Positions 17,011 through 25,574 of a DNA stretch of 64,000 nucleotides are shown in pieces. The notes under the pieces are model-generated. The model was given only the letters and a program-made list of their open reading frames with translations. It had not been told where the DNA came from and ran no database searches. Origin of the DNA: Oceanimonas doudoroffii (GTDB lineage Bacteria; Pseudomonadota; Gammaproteobacteria; Enterobacterales; Aeromonadaceae); assembly GCF_002242685.1 (NCBI RefSeq), contig NZ_NBIM01000001.1:186001-250000 (forward strand). Direction: 5' to 3'. Numbering within the stretch: the first letter of the stretch is position 1; each line of letters starts with the position of its first letter. Made by a program: the position numbers and the translations under genes.

Positions 17011-17979
17011 GTGAAAACAGGCGTTTTACTGGTCAACCTGGGTACGCCTTCCGCCCCCACCTCGGCGGCGGTAAAGGCCTTTCTCAGTCAGTTTCTGCAC
17101 GACTACCGGGTGGTGGACTTGCCCCGCTCGCTGTGGTGTCCGTTGCTTCATGGCATTATTCTGCCGTTTCGTTCGCCCAAGGTGGCCAAACTCTATCAAT
17201 CCATCTGGTGGCCGGAAGGCTCGCCGCTGATGGTGGTCAGTCGTCGTCAGCAGGCGGCATTGCAAAAGGCGCTGCAGGATGAAGGCATAGACGTGCCGGT
17301 GGCGCTGGGCATGAGCTATGGCGAGCCGTCCATTGCCTCGGCCTGGCAGCAGCTCAAGGAGCAGGGCGTAGACCGGGTCATTGTGCTGCCGCTGTATCCG
17401 CAGTACTCCGTCAGCACCACCGCCTCGGTGTTTGACAGCTGGGCCAGATTAATGAAGAAGGAGCGGCTGGTGCCGGCCTTGCGGTTTGTGCATAACTATC
17501 ACGACTTCAGTGGCTACATCGGCGCCCTGGCCGACTCGGTGCGGGCCCACTGGCAGGAGCACGGCCGGGGCGACCTGTTGCTGCTCTCTTACCACGGCAT
17601 TCCCAAGCGCTTTGAAAACCAGGGCGACCCTTACGGTCAGCAGTGCCATCGCACTTCCGAACTGCTGGCGGAAGAGTTGGGGCTGGAGCCGCATCAGTGG
17701 CGCACCACCTTTCAGTCGCGTTTTGGCCGGGAAGAGTGGCTCAAGCCCTATACCGACGAAACCATGAAGGCGCTGCCAAAGGAAGGGGTGAAAAAGCTGG
17801 ACGTGATCTGCCCGGCCTTTTCTGCCGACTGCCTGGAAACCCTGGAAGAGATCGCCGAGCAAAACCAGGAGCTGTTCATCAAGGCCGGGGGCGAGCAGTA
17901 TCGCTATATTCCCGCCCTGAACGACAACCCCGCCCATATTCGCATGCTGGTGGATCTGGTCTGCCGCGAGCTGGTGTGA
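17011..17979 (+). CDS. hemH: Ferrochelatase
   Basis: The 322-residue enzyme inserts Fe2+ into protoporphyrin IX, the last step of haem synthesis. Conserved parts are LLVNLGTP (6-13), [25 protein letters not shown], the metal-site histidine in [11 protein letters not shown] (H195), and the acidic [15 protein letters not shown]. The start is GTG at 17011. Length and motifs are normal. Confidence 0.97.
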   Translation: MKTGVLLVNLGTPSAPTSAAVKAFLSQFLHDYRVVDLPRSLWCPLLHGIILPFRSPKVAKLYQSIWWPEGSPLMVVSRRQQAALQKALQDEGIDVPVALGMSYGEPSIASAWQQLKEQGVDRVIVLPLYPQYSVSTTASVFDSWARLMKKERLVPALRFVHNYHDFSGYIGALADSVRAHWQEHGRGDLLLLSYHGIPKRFENQGDPYGQQCHRTSELLAEELGLEPHQWRTTFQSRFGREEWLKPYTDETMKALPKEGVKKLDVICPAFSADCLETLEEIAEQNQELFIKAGGEQYRYIPALNDNPAHIRMLVDLVCRELV

Positions 17980-18010
17980 TCTCACTCCATATCGGTCGCT
18001 TGATTGGCTG

Positions 18011-18045
18011 GTAGGTTGGAATTCGCTTCGCTCATTTCAACCTAC
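18011..18045. repeat. REP-like palindrome
   Basis: The arms GTAGGTTGGAAT and ATTTCAACCTAC pair around TCGCTTCGCTC, with one internal mismatch. The outer GTAGG/CCTAC ends match the unit at 10191-10261, suggesting one repeat family. Confidence 0.55.
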
Positions 18046-18080
18046 GGCCCTTGAAAGGCGTCAATCCCATAAATAAAAAA

Positions 18081-18111
18081 CCGGCGCTGCCCTCGGCAGC
18101 GCCGGTTTTTT
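18081..18111 (+). terminator. Bidirectional terminator between hemH and the SulA-like gene
   Basis: A perfect 11-base stem CCGGCGCTGCC/GGCAGCGCCGG has a CTC loop, with AAAAAA before and TTTTTT after. It can end transcription from hemH on plus and from the SulA-like gene on minus. Confidence 0.93.
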
Positions 18112-18137
18112 ATTGTTCGTTACAGGGTGAATGGCGC

Positions 18138-18530
18138 TCAGTGCAGCGGGTTGCCCGGCACTGCCGGTCCGATCACAAAAAGGCGCGCATCGGCTTGCCG
18201 CTGGTGCAAAAAGGTTTCATCTTGCTGTTGCCAGCACACCACGGCGGCAATGGTCGGGCTGGCCAGCGCTCGCTGCAGTTGCTGTGGGGTAAGCCGCTGG
18301 GCGTCCAGCACGCGGGCCGGGTTGATGCCGGCGGCGGCAAGGCGTTGACGGCACAAGCGGGTGGGGGCATTGGCCACCAGGATCCAGCCGCCGTTGCCGT
18401 GGCTCAGGGCCGCCAGCCGAGTGAGCACCTCGGGTTGCGGTGCCGTGTTGAGCGCGGCGGAATGACAGTGGGGCAGCGCCTGCTGCGATGGGATCAATGC
18501 CTGCTTGCGGATTAACGAAAGGTTCATCAT
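18138..18530 (-). CDS. sulA: SulA-like SOS cell-division inhibitor
   Basis: The 130-residue product has the compact SulA core: LAALSHGNGGWILVANAPTRLCRQRLAAAGINPARVLDAQRLTPQQLQRALASPTIAAVVCW, matching the SulA order of a strand, RxxLxxAGL, KVxQ and VVxWL. SulA blocks FtsZ assembly after DNA damage. The N-terminus is short. A perfect LexA box 22 bases upstream of the start strongly supports an SOS role. It could also be a SulA-related RecA-like protein without FtsZ activity. Confidence 0.82.
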   Translation of the reverse strand: MMNLSLIRKQALIPSQQALPHCHSAALNTAPQPEVLTRLAALSHGNGGWILVANAPTRLCRQRLAAAGINPARVLDAQRLTPQQLQRALASPTIAAVVCWQQQDETFLHQRQADARLFVIGPAVPGNPLH

Positions 18531-18552
18531 GGATCGGCCCTGCCTGTTGTTT

Positions 18553-18572
18553 TACTGTTTATACATACAGTA
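18553..18572. promoter_or_regulatory. LexA (SOS) box
   Basis: TACTGTTTATACATACAGTA is a textbook SOS box (CTGT-N8-ACAG with TA flanks). It lies directly upstream of the SulA-like gene and within the divergent region shared with the DUF4250 gene. Confidence 0.93.
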
Positions 18573-18602
18573 TTCACTCGGGGCGGTTTGGTCAATATTT
18601 AA

Positions 18603-18618
18603 CTGGTTAAATTTACAG
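18603..18618. promoter_or_regulatory. Second, imperfect LexA-like site
   Basis: CTGGTTAAATTTACAG matches CTGT-N8-ACAG except for one base. It lies 50 bases from the first box on the DUF4250 side, which may bring that gene under SOS control or strengthen repression. Confidence 0.45.
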
Positions 18619-18670
18619 TATTTCGATCATGCCGGCTGCCAAGCCGGTCGGTTACCGACAGGAGGGCGAA

Positions 18671-18874
18671 ATGGACAGAACGCAACTGGAACGAATGGAC
18701 ATTCACATGGTGCTGAGCATTCTCAATGAAAAACTGCGCATCGAGTGCGACAGCCTGGAGGCGCTGCTGGCCCGTTACGAACTGGACGGCGGCTGGCTGA
18801 GTGCGCGCATGGCGCAAATTGGTTACCGCTACGACAGCCACAGCAACCAGTTCAGGGCCGCCTCGACGCGCTGA
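18671..18874 (+). CDS. DUF4250 family small protein
   Basis: The 67-residue protein reads MDRTQLERMDIHMVLSILNEKLR, then CDSLEALLARYELD, AQIGYRYD and NQFR. It follows the DUF4250 pattern of a short N-terminal helix with MLSIVNxKLR, a helix-turn-helix-like middle and a final YxYxxxxNQFR. The ATG at 18671 has AGGAGGG just upstream; the in-frame earlier ATG at 18629 gives a non-conserved extension. The function of this family is unknown. It is divergent from the SulA-like gene across two LexA-type sites. Confidence 0.83.
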   Translation: MDRTQLERMDIHMVLSILNEKLRIECDSLEALLARYELDGGWLSARMAQIGYRYDSHSNQFRAASTR

Positions 18875-19023
18875 TTACACCGACATTTCACAAGGGAGCC
18901 AGACTGCAGGGTCTGTTGTCGCCGTTACTGCCGTTGGGCAGGGAGTGCACAGCAGACCGTTAACTTGTTTGATAACGCGCCGACCGAAGCGGCGCCTGTC
19001 GTTCTTCTCGGCGGCCGGCACGC

Positions 19024-19056
19024 AAAAAAGCCCGGGCCGGACTGTCGGCTCGGGCA
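19024..19056 (-). terminator. Rho-independent terminator after gbcB
   Basis: On the minus strand, GCCCGAGCCG pairs with CGGCCCGGGC around a short loop, followed by TTTTTT, about 45 bases past the gbcB stop. Confidence 0.85.
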
Positions 19057-19101
19057 AAATGGTTGGACCTGTAAGCCCCCCCTACAACCTCTCAGTAGTA
19101 C

Positions 19102-20208
19102 TCAGTATTCCACTTCCACGTTGCCGCTGGGCACGCTGCAGCAACTCAGCACGTAACCCTCGTCGATGTCTTCATCGGTAATGCCGCCGTTGTGCTCCAT
19201 GGCCACTTCTCCCTTGAGCACCTTGACCTTGCAGGTGCCGCAAATGCCCATGCCGCAGGCCTTGGGAATGTGCAGGCCGGCCTGGGCGGCGGCGCTGTGC
19301 AGGGTTTCGCCGGGCAGAATGTCCACCTGCAGGTCGCTGTCGAGGAAGGAAATGGTCAAACGCTCTTCGGTGCGCTCCATCTCTTCGGCCAGATCCGAGG
19401 CCTCCTGGGCCAGCAGCTCCACGTCTTCAATCACTTCCACCGGCGTGGCGCCAAAGCTTTCCTCGTGGTAACGATCCATGTCGAAACCGGCCTGCTGCAG
19501 CAGGTTGCGCACCGCCTTCATGTAGGGGGTGGGGCCGCAGCAGAACACTTCCCGCTCCATAAAGTCGGGGGAGATCTGGCTGAGCATGGCGCTGTTCAGA
19601 AAGCCGCGATAGCCACTCCAGGTCTCACCAATGTCGGTGCGTTCGCAGATCAGGCTCAGCTGAATATTATTCAGCCGCGAGTCCATGTGCTGCAGCTCTC
19701 GGTAGAACACCAGATCCTTGGGTGTGCGGGCGCTGTGCACAAATTGAATATCGACATCGGCGTTGGTGTCGAACCACCAGCGCATCATCGACATCACCGG
19801 GGTGATGCCCACGCCGCCGGAAAGCAGCAGTACCTTGTCGTTGGGAAAGTCGATGCAGTTGAAATTGCCCACCGGGCCGTGCACCGCCAGGGCGTCGCCT
19901 TCCTTGAGGTTGTCGTGCAGCCAGTTGGACACCACGCCGCCGGGCACTCGTTTGACGGTAATGGAAAAACTGTAGGGCACCGAGGGCGAAGAAGCGATGG
20001 TGTAGCTGCGCATCACCGTCTGCTCGTCAATTTCCAGCTCCAGGGTAACAAACTGGCCGGGTTTGAAGAAAAACAGCAGCGGGCTTTCGGCGGTGAAGCA
20101 GAAGGTACGCACGTCCCAGGTTTCCTGAATCACGCGCACACAGCGCACCGGGTGGCGACCGTTGCTCCAGGTCTGGGTATTGATGGGTGAAATAAAGTCC
20201 TGATTCAT
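19102..20208 (-). CDS. gbcB: Glycine betaine monooxygenase reductase subunit
   Basis: The 368-residue protein is an FAD/NAD(P)H oxidoreductase with a C-terminal plant-type [2Fe-2S] ferredoxin domain. The FAD-binding RSYTIASSP, the NAD site LLLSGGVGITPVMSM, and the cluster cysteines C318, C323, C326 (CGMGICGTC) plus a late CC are visible. It passes electrons to GbcA for oxidative demethylation of glycine betaine. The start at 20208 follows GGAGGA; the in-frame ATG at 20262 gives an unlikely basic leader. It is divergent from gbcA, and paired motif sites lie between them. The Pseudomonas pair is arranged in a comparable cluster. Confidence 0.93.
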   Translation of the reverse strand: MNQDFISPINTQTWSNGRHPVRCVRVIQETWDVRTFCFTAESPLLFFFKPGQFVTLELEIDEQTVMRSYTIASSPSVPYSFSITVKRVPGGVVSNWLHDNLKEGDALAVHGPVGNFNCIDFPNDKVLLLSGGVGITPVMSMMRWWFDTNADVDIQFVHSARTPKDLVFYRELQHMDSRLNNIQLSLICERTDIGETWSGYRGFLNSAMLSQISPDFMEREVFCCGPTPYMKAVRNLLQQAGFDMDRYHEESFGATPVEVIEDVELLAQEASDLAEEMERTEERLTISFLDSDLQVDILPGETLHSAAAQAGLHIPKACGMGICGTCKVKVLKGEVAMEHNGGITDEDIDEGYVLSCCSVPSGNVEVEY

Positions 20209-20284
20209 CGCTGTCCTCCGCTGGGGCGGCGAGGGGCCCCGTTGTGTCCTTGTTGCCGGCATTCTTGATGAGATTTAGCCGGCG

Positions 20285-20411
20285 CGGTTGCCTGAAAACG
20301 ACATGGAAATATCCGTCAGCCCCGTTTTGCCGTTAATGAGCGTGAAGCCGGGGCCAGACGCCGGCTTGCGGGTCGTAAAAGCAGACGGGGCGAGTCGTTT
20401 TCAGACAACCG
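20285..20411. promoter_or_regulatory. Divergent gbcA/gbcB control region with inverted 18-base sites
   Basis: GTCGTTTTCAGACAACCG at 20394-20411 on plus is mirrored at 20285-20302 on minus by GTCGTTTTCAGGCAACCG, a 17/18 match. One site faces each gene of the divergent gbcA/gbcB pair, as expected for sites of an AraC-type activator such as GbdR. Binding by GbdR is inferred. Confidence 0.6.
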
Positions 20412-20486
20412 ACACCGCCCGGGCAGGATAACAATACGCCCATCGGCGGTATGGTTTTCCGCCCTTTCAACTCAGCAAAGGAAGCA

Positions 20487-21767
20487 ATGCAGATGGAGCA
20501 GAGCAACACCACCGTTATCGGCACCGCCCCCGGATTGGCGGATACCGTTCAGCTGCTGCAGCAGCGTCGTCCCGGCTACTCCCTTCCCCAGGCCTGCTAT
20601 AACAGCCAGTCGGTGTTTGAAGCCGACATGGAGCAGATCTTTTGCAAGGAATGGCTGTATGTGGGGCTGACCTGTGAAATTCCCAAAACCGGCAACTACA
20701 TCACGGTGGAGGTGGGCAACAACCCCATTACCGTGGTGCGCAACAAGGAAGGCGTACAGGCCTTTCACAACGTGTGCCGGCACCGGGGCTCACGGTTGTG
20801 TACCGAGAAAAAGGGCAAGGTGGCCAAGCTGGTTTGCCCTTACCACCAGTGGACCTATGAGCTGGACGGACAGCTGATCTATGCCGGCAACGACATGGGT
20901 GAGCAGTTCAACAAAGGCGACTTTCCGCTGAAAAAGGTACACACCAAGACCGCCGGTGGTTACATCTTTATCTGTCTGGCCGACAACCCGCCCGACATCG
21001 ACGAGTTTCTGGCATCGCTGGAGCTCTATCTGGAGCCTTACGATCTGGAAAACGCCAAGGTGGCGGTGCAGTCCGAAATCGTTGAAGACGCCAACTGGAA
21101 GCTGGTGATCGAGAACAACCGGGAGTGTTACCACTGCAATGGTTCTCACCCCGAGCTGCTTAATACCCTGCTGGAGTTCGACGACACCACCGATCCCCGC
21201 GCGACCGACGCCTTCAAGGCCCATGTGGCGCGCATGGCCGAGCAATGGGACGCGGAAAACATTCCCCATGAGCATGTGTCGTTCGGATTGCGCAACCGCA
21301 TGGTGCGCATGCCCCTGGCTGAAGGCAAGGTGGCCATGACCATCGATGGCTCCAATGCCTGTGAGAAGACCCTGGGCCGGGTCAAGAACCGGGAGCTGGG
21401 TTCACTGCGCATTCTGCACCTGCCCAACTCCTGGAACCACGGCCAGAGCGATCACCTGATCACCTTCCAGGTGGTGCCGCTGGGGCCGCAGAAGACCAAG
21501 GTGATCACCAAGTGGGTGGTGCACAAGGACGCGGTGGAAGGCGTGGATTATGACGTGGAAAAACTGCGCCTGGTGTGGGATGCCACCAACGCCCAGGACC
21601 GCGCCCTGGCCGAGGAAAACCAGCGTGGCATCAACTCCATCGCCTATGAGCCGGGCCCTTATTCACCCACCTACGAGTTCGGTGTGGTGAACTTTGTCGA
21701 CTGGTACGCCGATACCTTCGTCGCCAACGCCGGCGGCCAGACCCTGTCCGTCAAACTGCCGGAGTAA
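20487..21767 (+). CDS. gbcA: Glycine betaine monooxygenase, Rieske oxygenase subunit
   Basis: The 426-residue oxygenase removes one methyl group of glycine betaine to give dimethylglycine and formaldehyde. The Rieske [2Fe-2S] ligands are C97/H99 (CRHRG) and C117/H120 (CPYHQWTYELDG). Non-haem iron ligands lie in ENNRECYHCNGSHPELL (H216, H221). Large parts follow Pseudomonas GbcA, including GSRLC and KVAKLVCPYHQWTYELDG. Two starts are possible, ATG 20487 and ATG 20493, behind AAGGAAG; I use the first. Confidence 0.95.
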   Translation: MQMEQSNTTVIGTAPGLADTVQLLQQRRPGYSLPQACYNSQSVFEADMEQIFCKEWLYVGLTCEIPKTGNYITVEVGNNPITVVRNKEGVQAFHNVCRHRGSRLCTEKKGKVAKLVCPYHQWTYELDGQLIYAGNDMGEQFNKGDFPLKKVHTKTAGGYIFICLADNPPDIDEFLASLELYLEPYDLENAKVAVQSEIVEDANWKLVIENNRECYHCNGSHPELLNTLLEFDDTTDPRATDAFKAHVARMAEQWDAENIPHEHVSFGLRNRMVRMPLAEGKVAMTIDGSNACEKTLGRVKNRELGSLRILHLPNSWNHGQSDHLITFQVVPLGPQKTKVITKWVVHKDAVEGVDYDVEKLRLVWDATNAQDRALAEENQRGINSIAYEPGPYSPTYEFGVVNFVDWYADTFVANAGGQTLSVKLPE

Positions 21768-22089
21768 GCCGAAAGCCCGGAATGGTAATGTGAATCCCGG
21801 GGTTCGACGGTCATCCCTGTGTTTTACCTTGTGGCCCTCGCGAAAGCGGGGGCCATTCATTTCTTCCCCGCCGCATTGCGTCTGCAGAAATGTGACCCTT
21901 GTGGCCTATGTGCCCAGAGTCACTCGACGTTCCTTTTTCCTGTCGTATTCGCGCCGTTATTGGCTTACGAACGGTCGCATTTGAGACAGTGATATATGCA
22001 GGTACCCGTAGTATCCATATGTGTTTGAACCCGCCCTGCAAAGGGCTCACGAATACCATCAACACGGCACATATCGGAAAGGACACCGC
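21768..22089. other. Intergenic region upstream of the first TRAP operon
   Basis: It holds a hairpin at 21832-21855 (TGGCCCTCGC/GCGGGGGCCA around GAAA), perhaps the gbcA terminator or a degenerate Ssn-type palindrome. The motif GTCGCATTTGAGACAG lies at 21974-21989, about 100 bases before dctP. No gene is seen. Confidence 0.6.
21974..21989 (+). promoter_or_regulatory. Candidate GbdR-type site upstream of TRAP operon 1
   Basis: GTCGCATTTGAGACAG closely matches GTCGCAATGGAAACAG (25350-25365) upstream of the BCCT gene. Shared motif and shared cluster suggest one regulator. Confidence 0.5.
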
Positions 22090-23097
22090 ATGAAAACCAT
22101 CGGCTTCAACTTCAAGACCCTGCTTGCCTCCGCCATTACCGCTGCCTGCCTGGCCAGCACCAGTGCCCAGGCGTTAACCCTCAAGCTGGCTACCGACTCC
22201 GGCACGCAGGGATCGCCAGCCGGTGAAGCCCTGAAAAAATGGGGCGAGCTGATTGAGCAAAAATCTGGCGGCGATATCGAAACCAAGGTGTTCTACCAGA
22301 ACGAACTGGGCGGTCAGCAGGAAGTGTTTGACCTGCATGTCGCCGGCGATGTGGACGTGATGCTGAACTGGCCCATGACGTCCTACGACAAGCGCATTGG
22401 TGTCATCTACACCCCCTACATGACCCTGTCCTGGAAGGAAGCGCTGGAAGCCTACAGTCCGGGCGGCTGGGTCAACAACCTGCTCGGCGGTGTATATCAG
22501 GACATTGGCCTGAAGTTCTTTGGCCCCTGGCCGGAAGGCTTTAACGGCGTCGGTTCCCGGGACAAATATGCCCTCACCATCAAGGATGCGGACGGCCTCA
22601 AGGTGCGCACCATGACCGTTTTCCCTGCGCCCCAGACCATGCAGGCCCTGGGTTACCAGACTGCCGCCATTGATTGGGGCGAGGTCTACACCGCGCTGCA
22701 GACCGGTGTGGTGGATGGCGAGGCCGGCAACGTCATTTACTGGGATTACGAGTATTTTAGAGACACGATTGACCACTATGTACAGACCAAACACTTCTTT
22801 ATGACCGGCGTGCTCTCCATGAACCTGGATGTGTGGGAAGGCATGACCGAAGCGCAGCAGCAAGTCGTGCAGGAAGCCGCAGTGGAAATCATGAACGAGC
22901 AGTTCAAGGCCGCGAAGGAGCAGGACGAGTACTACATCCAAAAGGCGCAGGAAGCCGGCATGAAGTATTTCGAGCCCAGTGACGAGCAGTTGCGTGAGTT
23001 TGCCAAGGCCGCCCGTGAACAGGTCTGGCCGTTGATGGACAAGGAAATCGGTACCGAGATTATGGATACCATTCGTGCCAACGCGACCGGCCTTTAA
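22090..23097 (+). CDS. TRAP transporter solute-binding protein (DctP family)
   Basis: The 335-residue periplasmic protein has a signal peptide (MKTIGFNFKTLLASAITAAC, cleavage near AQA). It is then a DctP-type receptor: LKLATDSGTQGSPAGEALKKWGELIEQ, VFYQNELGGQQEVFDLHVAGDVDVMLNWP, and the substrate Arg region DGLKVRTMTVFPAPQTMQALGYQTAAIDWGEVYTALQTGVVDGEAGN. It heads an operon with dctQ and dctM. Position between gbcA and a BCCT gene, and the shared upstream motif, suggest uptake of betaine or a related zwitterion, but this is inference; most TRAP systems carry organic acids. Confidence 0.9.
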   Translation: MKTIGFNFKTLLASAITAACLASTSAQALTLKLATDSGTQGSPAGEALKKWGELIEQKSGGDIETKVFYQNELGGQQEVFDLHVAGDVDVMLNWPMTSYDKRIGVIYTPYMTLSWKEALEAYSPGGWVNNLLGGVYQDIGLKFFGPWPEGFNGVGSRDKYALTIKDADGLKVRTMTVFPAPQTMQALGYQTAAIDWGEVYTALQTGVVDGEAGNVIYWDYEYFRDTIDHYVQTKHFFMTGVLSMNLDVWEGMTEAQQQVVQEAAVEIMNEQFKAAKEQDEYYIQKAQEAGMKYFEPSDEQLREFAKAAREQVWPLMDKEIGTEIMDTIRANATGL

Positions 23098-23160
23098 TCG
23101 GCCAGTCATTTCACTCGGGGCCGGCAGTCTTCGGGCCGGCCCGTTTCCAGGGGGCTATTA

Positions 23161-23691
23161 ATGAACGGCAGATTTTTTTCCGGGCTGGACCGGCGGGTGG
23201 GCTGGTTACTGGAAGCGGCAGCCTTCACAGCCAGTTTGCTGGTGGTTGGGCTGATGCTGTTTCTGGTGCTGGCGCGATATGTGTTTGGCTGGTCGGTGGT
23301 GGGCCTGCTGGAGCTGATTATGCTGTTCGGCATGTGGCTCTATATGCTGGGGGCGTTGATCGCCAGCCGGCGCAATGAGCACCTGGTGGTGGATTTCGTT
23401 GAGTTGCAGATCACCGATTATCGCCTCAAATTGCTGCACAAAGCGCTGATATCGCTGATCACCTTTGCTATCTGCCTGTTCTTTGTGCTGCTGGCCTACC
23501 GCATGCTGGCCTGGGGCCTGCGCCGGCCCCAGTCGACCCCGGGCATGGGCATTCCGCTGTGGCTGCCCCAGGCGTCGATCATGCTGGCGGCCGTGGGTTG
23601 CAGTTGTTATTCGCTGCGAGACTTGCTGGGGGCCGTTGCCGGCCTGTGCGGAGCGAACAGCGGCTCTCGCCAGCTGAAAGAGGAGCACTGA
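23161..23691 (+). CDS. TRAP transporter small permease (DctQ family)
   Basis: The 176-residue membrane protein has four predicted helices and typical DctQ parts: LLVVGLMLFLVLARYVFGWSVVGLLELIMLFGMWLYMLGA, then RRNEHLVVDFVE. It pairs with DctM in the inner membrane. A ribosome site AGGGGG precedes the ATG. It ends one base before the dctM start. Confidence 0.9.
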   Translation: MNGRFFSGLDRRVGWLLEAAAFTASLLVVGLMLFLVLARYVFGWSVVGLLELIMLFGMWLYMLGALIASRRNEHLVVDFVELQITDYRLKLLHKALISLITFAICLFFVLLAYRMLAWGLRRPQSTPGMGIPLWLPQASIMLAAVGCSCYSLRDLLGAVAGLCGANSGSRQLKEEH

Positions 23692-23692
23692 C

Positions 23693-24991
23693 ATGGAAGG
23701 TTTTTTTGCCATCGGGCTGTTAATGCTGCTGATGGTGATCGGGGTGCCGGTAGCCTGGTCCTTTGCCGGGGTGCTGGCGTACATGGTGTATGTGTATGAC
23801 GCCAATCTGAATACCCTGATGCTGCAGGGCTATCGCTCGGTAGATTCGGTGATCCTGATTGCACTGCCGTTGTTTGTACTCACCGGTTATCTGATGCAAA
23901 GCGGCGGCATTGCCAAACGGCTGGTGGACTTTATTGAGGTGATGATCGGCAAGCGCAAAGGCGGCATGGGGGCATCCATGGTCATGGCGTCGGGTATTTT
24001 CGGCGCCATTGCCGGCACCGCCACGGCGGCGGTGGCATCCATCGGCACCATCATGATCGGCCCGCTGGAGCAGCGCGGCTATCCACGCAGTTACTCTTCG
24101 GCGTTGCTGGGCATATCGTCGCTGTTGGGCATTCTTATTCCGCCCTCGATCACTATGATACTGTTTGCGGTTGTTACTCGGCAGTCGGTGGCGGCCTGCT
24201 TTGCGGCGTCGGTGGGGCCGGCCATTTTGCTGATGCTGGGGCTTATCCTCGCCAACCGTTTTGGTGTGGGGCGGTTTTTTGAGGAAGTGAGCAGTGCCGC
24301 AGGCAAGGGGCTGGACACATCGCCGGGCAAGGGCAGGGCAACGCTCAAGGCCTTTCCTGCGCTGTCGTTGCCGGTGATCATTCTCGGGGGGATTTATGGT
24401 GGTGTGTTTACCCCCACCGAGGCGGCGGCGGTCGCGGCTTTTTCGGCCATGATGATCGGGTTTTTTATCTACCGCGACATGAACCTGAAAAGCTTTGCCC
24501 GAAGCGTGGTGGCGGCGGCAGAAACCACCGGCACGGTGATCCTCATTCTGCTGTTCAGCTTTATGATCGGGCGCATTCTGGCGTCGGAACGGATTCCTCA
24601 GGATTTGACCGAAATGGTCAGCACGCTCATCCAGAACCCGCTGCTGATTCTGATTGCGGTAAACCTGTTCCTGATTATTGCCGGCATGATCATGGATGAC
24701 GTATCGGTGACCGTGGTCGTGGCGCCGTTGTTTCTGCCCCTGATGGTAGATACCGGTATTCACCCGGTGCATTTTGCCTCCATTGTCGCCTGCTCGGTGG
24801 TGATTGGTGCCAACAGCCCGCCGGTGGCGCCCATTCTCTATATGGCGTGCCGCATAGGTAAGGTGTCGATTCACAAAACGGTGAAACCTGCCCTGGCGCT
24901 GATGGCCTTTGTGGGTCTGCCGGTGATGATGGTGACCACCTTCGTGCCCGAGCTGTCGCTGTTTCTGCCGCGCTGGCTGGGGTTCTTGTAA
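23693..24991 (+). CDS. TRAP transporter large permease (DctM family)
   Basis: The 432-residue protein has about 12 membrane helices and DctM landmarks: SVILIALPLFVLTGYLMQSGGIAKRLVDF, MVMASGIFGAIAGTATAAVASIGTIMIGPL, LLGILIPPSITMILFAVVTRQSV, and GGVFTPTEAAAVAAF. It forms the sodium-driven channel with DctQ. The operon ends in a strong terminator at 25015. Confidence 0.95.
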   Translation: MEGFFAIGLLMLLMVIGVPVAWSFAGVLAYMVYVYDANLNTLMLQGYRSVDSVILIALPLFVLTGYLMQSGGIAKRLVDFIEVMIGKRKGGMGASMVMASGIFGAIAGTATAAVASIGTIMIGPLEQRGYPRSYSSALLGISSLLGILIPPSITMILFAVVTRQSVAACFAASVGPAILLMLGLILANRFGVGRFFEEVSSAAGKGLDTSPGKGRATLKAFPALSLPVIILGGIYGGVFTPTEAAAVAAFSAMMIGFFIYRDMNLKSFARSVVAAAETTGTVILILLFSFMIGRILASERIPQDLTEMVSTLIQNPLLILIAVNLFLIIAGMIMDDVSVTVVVAPLFLPLMVDTGIHPVHFASIVACSVVIGANSPPVAPILYMACRIGKVSIHKTVKPALALMAFVGLPVMMVTTFVPELSLFLPRWLGFL

Positions 24992-25014
24992 TAGCGTGAA
25001 CGCAGAAATAAAAA

Positions 25015-25040
25015 GGGGAGCCGCCGGCTCCCCTTTTTAT
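25015..25040 (+). terminator. Bidirectional terminator after TRAP operon 1
   Basis: The stem GGGGAGCC/GGCTCCCC around GCC has AAAA before and TTTTTATTTT after. It serves the TRAP operon on plus and the small gene at 25053 on minus. Confidence 0.9.
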
Positions 25041-25052
25041 TTTGTCGCTATT

Positions 25053-25274
25053 TCACTGCAGGCTCTTTTCCACCAGGGCCAGCACCTCGGGGTGCATCAG
25101 CGCCCGCTGGGCCAGCAGCGCATTCAGGCGTTCCCGCCACCGCTCTCCCTCGGGGCCGGCCAGCAGCTCGGCCAGCAGGGGCTCGCAATCGGCCAGCCGC
25201 GCCGGGGCAGACACATTCCATGCCCGCAACCGGGCCAGAAAATCCTGCTGATCGATAAGGTCGCTGATCATCAT
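25053..25274 (-). CDS. Small uncharacterised protein
   Basis: The 73-residue product is leucine/alanine-rich and helical (QQDFLARLRAWNV, CEPLLAELLAGPEGERWRERLNALLAQRAL). It has no membrane segment or known motif. It starts with ATGATG behind AGGAGAG and ends at a bidirectional terminator. These points favour a real gene. It lies in the opposite direction between two transporter genes of the betaine island. I do not recognise it. Confidence 0.6.
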   Translation of the reverse strand: MMISDLIDQQDFLARLRAWNVSAPARLADCEPLLAELLAGPEGERWRERLNALLAQRALMHPEVLALVEKSLQ

Positions 25275-25337
25275 GGGTGGGCTCTCCTGTTCCTAAAAGC
25301 GCAGGCTAATTCCCGGCGCGACCGCTGACAAGGCCAT

Positions 25338-25416
25338 TTGCGACATGCTGTCGCAATGGAAACAGAATATGACGTTCGCGACGGAACTGGTTAACAGGGT
25401 GTCGCATTGGAGAAGT
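25338..25416. promoter_or_regulatory. Operator-like sites upstream of the BCCT carrier gene
   Basis: A perfect 8+8 palindrome TTGCGACA-TGC-TGTCGCAA (25338-25356) overlaps the motif GTCGCAATGGAAACAG (25350-25365). A second related motif, GTCGCATTGGAGAAGT, is at 25401-25416. They lie about 160-240 bases before the start. The remaining stretch to the gene holds further GTCGCGAC-type half-sites near 25494-25545. Confidence 0.55.
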
Positions 25417-25574
25417 TTCAACCAGCCGTTAGCTGTTGAGATAGCGGACGGTACTGCACCGATGGGCGCCTGCAGCGCCCGGTCATCAACCGCAGTCGCG
25501 ACCGGAGCCGTGTTTGAACCTGAGCATGGCCCCGGTCGCGACTGACACAATCTATCCGACGGAGATCTCTTGCT

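Noticed and set aside
19192..20190. 332-residue open frame on plus, opposite gbcB
   Set aside because: Shadow of gbcB, which has all FAD and ferredoxin motifs.
23720..24874. 384-residue open frame on minus, opposite dctM
   Set aside because: Rich in H, R, Q and N with no hydrophobic order; antisense shadow of a membrane-protein gene.
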